Assembly: GCA_001001625.1 (NCBI GenBank)
Contig: LCKU01000027.1
Span: 1-6,597, forward strand
Reading direction: 5' to 3'
Source: Parcubacteria group bacterium GW2011_GWA2_45_30
GTDB lineage: Bacteria; Patescibacteriota; Minisyncoccia; Sungbacterales; HO2-52-23
DNA length: 6,597 bases
A program made the position numbers and the translations under genes. The first letter of the stretch is position 1. Each line of letters opens with the position of its first letter. The notes beneath the pieces were generated by a model. That model ran no database searches, was not told the DNA's origin, and worked only from the letters and a program-made list of their open reading frames with translations. Of the stretch, positions 6,016 to 6,597 are shown piece by piece.

Positions 6016-6444
6016 ATGCTTGATGAATTCAGAACTCTTGGCATTTCTTTACAGGATAAAGCGCAAAATAGCGTAAACGGCATGGAGGCGTTAAAAGAAC
6101 AATGCCGCCATCCGGAAAATAAAATTAACCGAACCAATGTCTTGGTGAAGTGCGACTGCGGATTCGTTCTCTGGCCCAGAAGTACATACTGGACTAATCG
6201 AGGCAAAGTTAAATTTTCCGAAACAGAACTCAGTAATCCTGGCCCGATCCGAGAAAAATTTGAAATGGAATACAAAGAAGCGTGGAACGGACTTAAAAAA
6301 CTGCAGGTATCCTGTGACCATCCTGATGCCGAAAAAATCTATGTTGGCGACACAGATGAAGAATGTGGCATATGTCGGAAGGATTGGTGGGAAGTCCGTA
6401 AAGAACGAGAAAAAACGGCAGATGTTAACGCGACAACATCATAA
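6016..6444 (+). CDS. Small Cys/His-rich protein with two putative zinc-binding units
   Basis: The product has 142 residues and no signal peptide or membrane segment, so it is probably cytoplasmic. I do not recognise the family. Two similar metal-ligand sets are visible: C30-x-H32 with C46-x-C48, and C100-x-H102 with C117-x-x-C120. Both begin with the pattern C-x-H-P-[ED]-x-x-K-I (the second with one extra residue), then 13 to 15 residues to the next Cys pair, as if one small zinc-ribbon-like unit had been duplicated. A linker of about 50 residues rich in aromatic and charged residues joins them, including a helix around 78-97. The C-terminal 25 residues are highly charged. ATG 6016 is chosen because the upstream in-frame TTG at 5968 overlaps the promoter. 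A modest Shine-Dalgarno (AGGT, 6006-6009) precedes it by six bases. Zinc binding is inferred from Cys/His spacing; nucleic-acid or protein binding would be usual for such folds but is not shown. Confidence 0.8.
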   Translation: MLDEFRTLGISLQDKAQNSVNGMEALKEQCRHPENKINRTNVLVKCDCGFVLWPRSTYWTNRGKVKFSETELSNPGPIREKFEMEYKEAWNGLKKLQVSCDHPDAEKIYVGDTDEECGICRKDWWEVRKEREKTADVNATTS

Positions 6445-6445
6445 A

Positions 6446-6475
6446 AACGATCCTACTAGATCGTTATTTTAATTT
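6446..6475 (+). terminator. Probable intrinsic terminator after the Cys/His-rich gene
   Basis: AACGATC (6446-6452) pairs with GATCGTT (6459-6465) across the loop CTACTA, starting one base after the stop codon. It is followed by the T-rich tail ATTTTAATTT. The stem is short and only moderately GC-rich, so termination may be partial. Confidence 0.55.
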
Positions 6476-6557
6476 CTACTGAAAACGAATACCTTAATAT
6501 GTAGGAATCCGTCGCGTTGTTAACACTTTTAACCTTTCGGGGTAAAGTACAAACAAC

Positions 6558-6597
6558 ATGACAATTCACAAATCTACACGGCTCACTCCCGTTCAAA
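6558..6597 (+). CDS. Start of a truncated reading frame, possibly an IS481-like transposase
   Basis: From ATG 6558 the frame reads MTIHKSTRLTPVQ and runs off the window end without a stop. The H-K-x-x-R-L-T-P pattern near the N-terminus resembles, from memory, the beginning of IS481-family DDE transposases, where an HTH follows. Thirteen residues are too few to be certain. Possible ribosome-binding bases GGGGT lie at 6539-6543, rather far from the start. The upstream TGTTAACA at 6518-6525 could be near an element end, since IS481 elements commonly begin with TGT, but the other end is outside the window. Confidence 0.35.
   Translation, partial: MTIHKSTRLTPVQ

Overview
This is a bacterial accessory-type window of mid-range G+C (roughly mid-40s percent by eye). 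The standard genetic code reads cleanly: TGG encodes Trp and the stops are TAA and TAG. Shine-Dalgarno sequences, sigma70-like promoters and a lipoprotein signal peptide all point to a bacterium. The style (isolated genes of unknown family, each with its own promoter and terminator, and GC-rich palindromes in AT-rich spacers) recalls candidate-phyla (Patescibacteria/Parcubacteria) genomes. That placement is an impression from memory, not proven. Nothing here is a housekeeping gene, and no tRNA, rRNA or CRISPR array was seen.

Layout. A very large gene (45-3524, minus strand, 1159 residues) fills the left half. It encodes a soluble protein with an N-terminal helix-turn-helix-like segment. I read two consecutive metallophosphoesterase (calcineurin/Mre11-like) cores in it: a degenerate one in the middle and a better preserved one at the C-terminus. 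A 440-bp AT-rich divergent spacer (3525-3964) follows. It carries a 142-bp element with long, nearly perfect terminal inverted repeats and a nested-hairpin core. On either side of the element lies a TGTGGAAAA motif (DnaA-box-like). A multi-pass membrane protein gene (3965-5293, plus strand, 442 residues) comes next. Its sequence is built from three diverged copies of one roughly 105-residue membrane module, and it ends at a strong hairpin terminator.

Convergent to it is a lipoprotein gene (5366-5875, minus strand). Its mature part resembles the nucleoside 2-deoxyribosyltransferase fold, which is unexpected outside the cytoplasm. Back-to-back promoters (5905-5977) separate it from a small Cys/His-rich gene (6016-6444, plus strand) with two similar putative zinc-binding units and its own terminator. 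The last 40 bases begin another reading frame on the plus strand, whose start weakly resembles an IS481-type transposase.

How the genes relate. They are not one operon: every junction is divergent, convergent or separated by a terminator. No shared pathway can be demonstrated. The three most unusual proteins (double-phosphoesterase giant, triplicated membrane protein, deoxyribosyltransferase-like lipoprotein) could be parts of an accessory or mobile-element cargo, but that is inference from proximity and novelty only.
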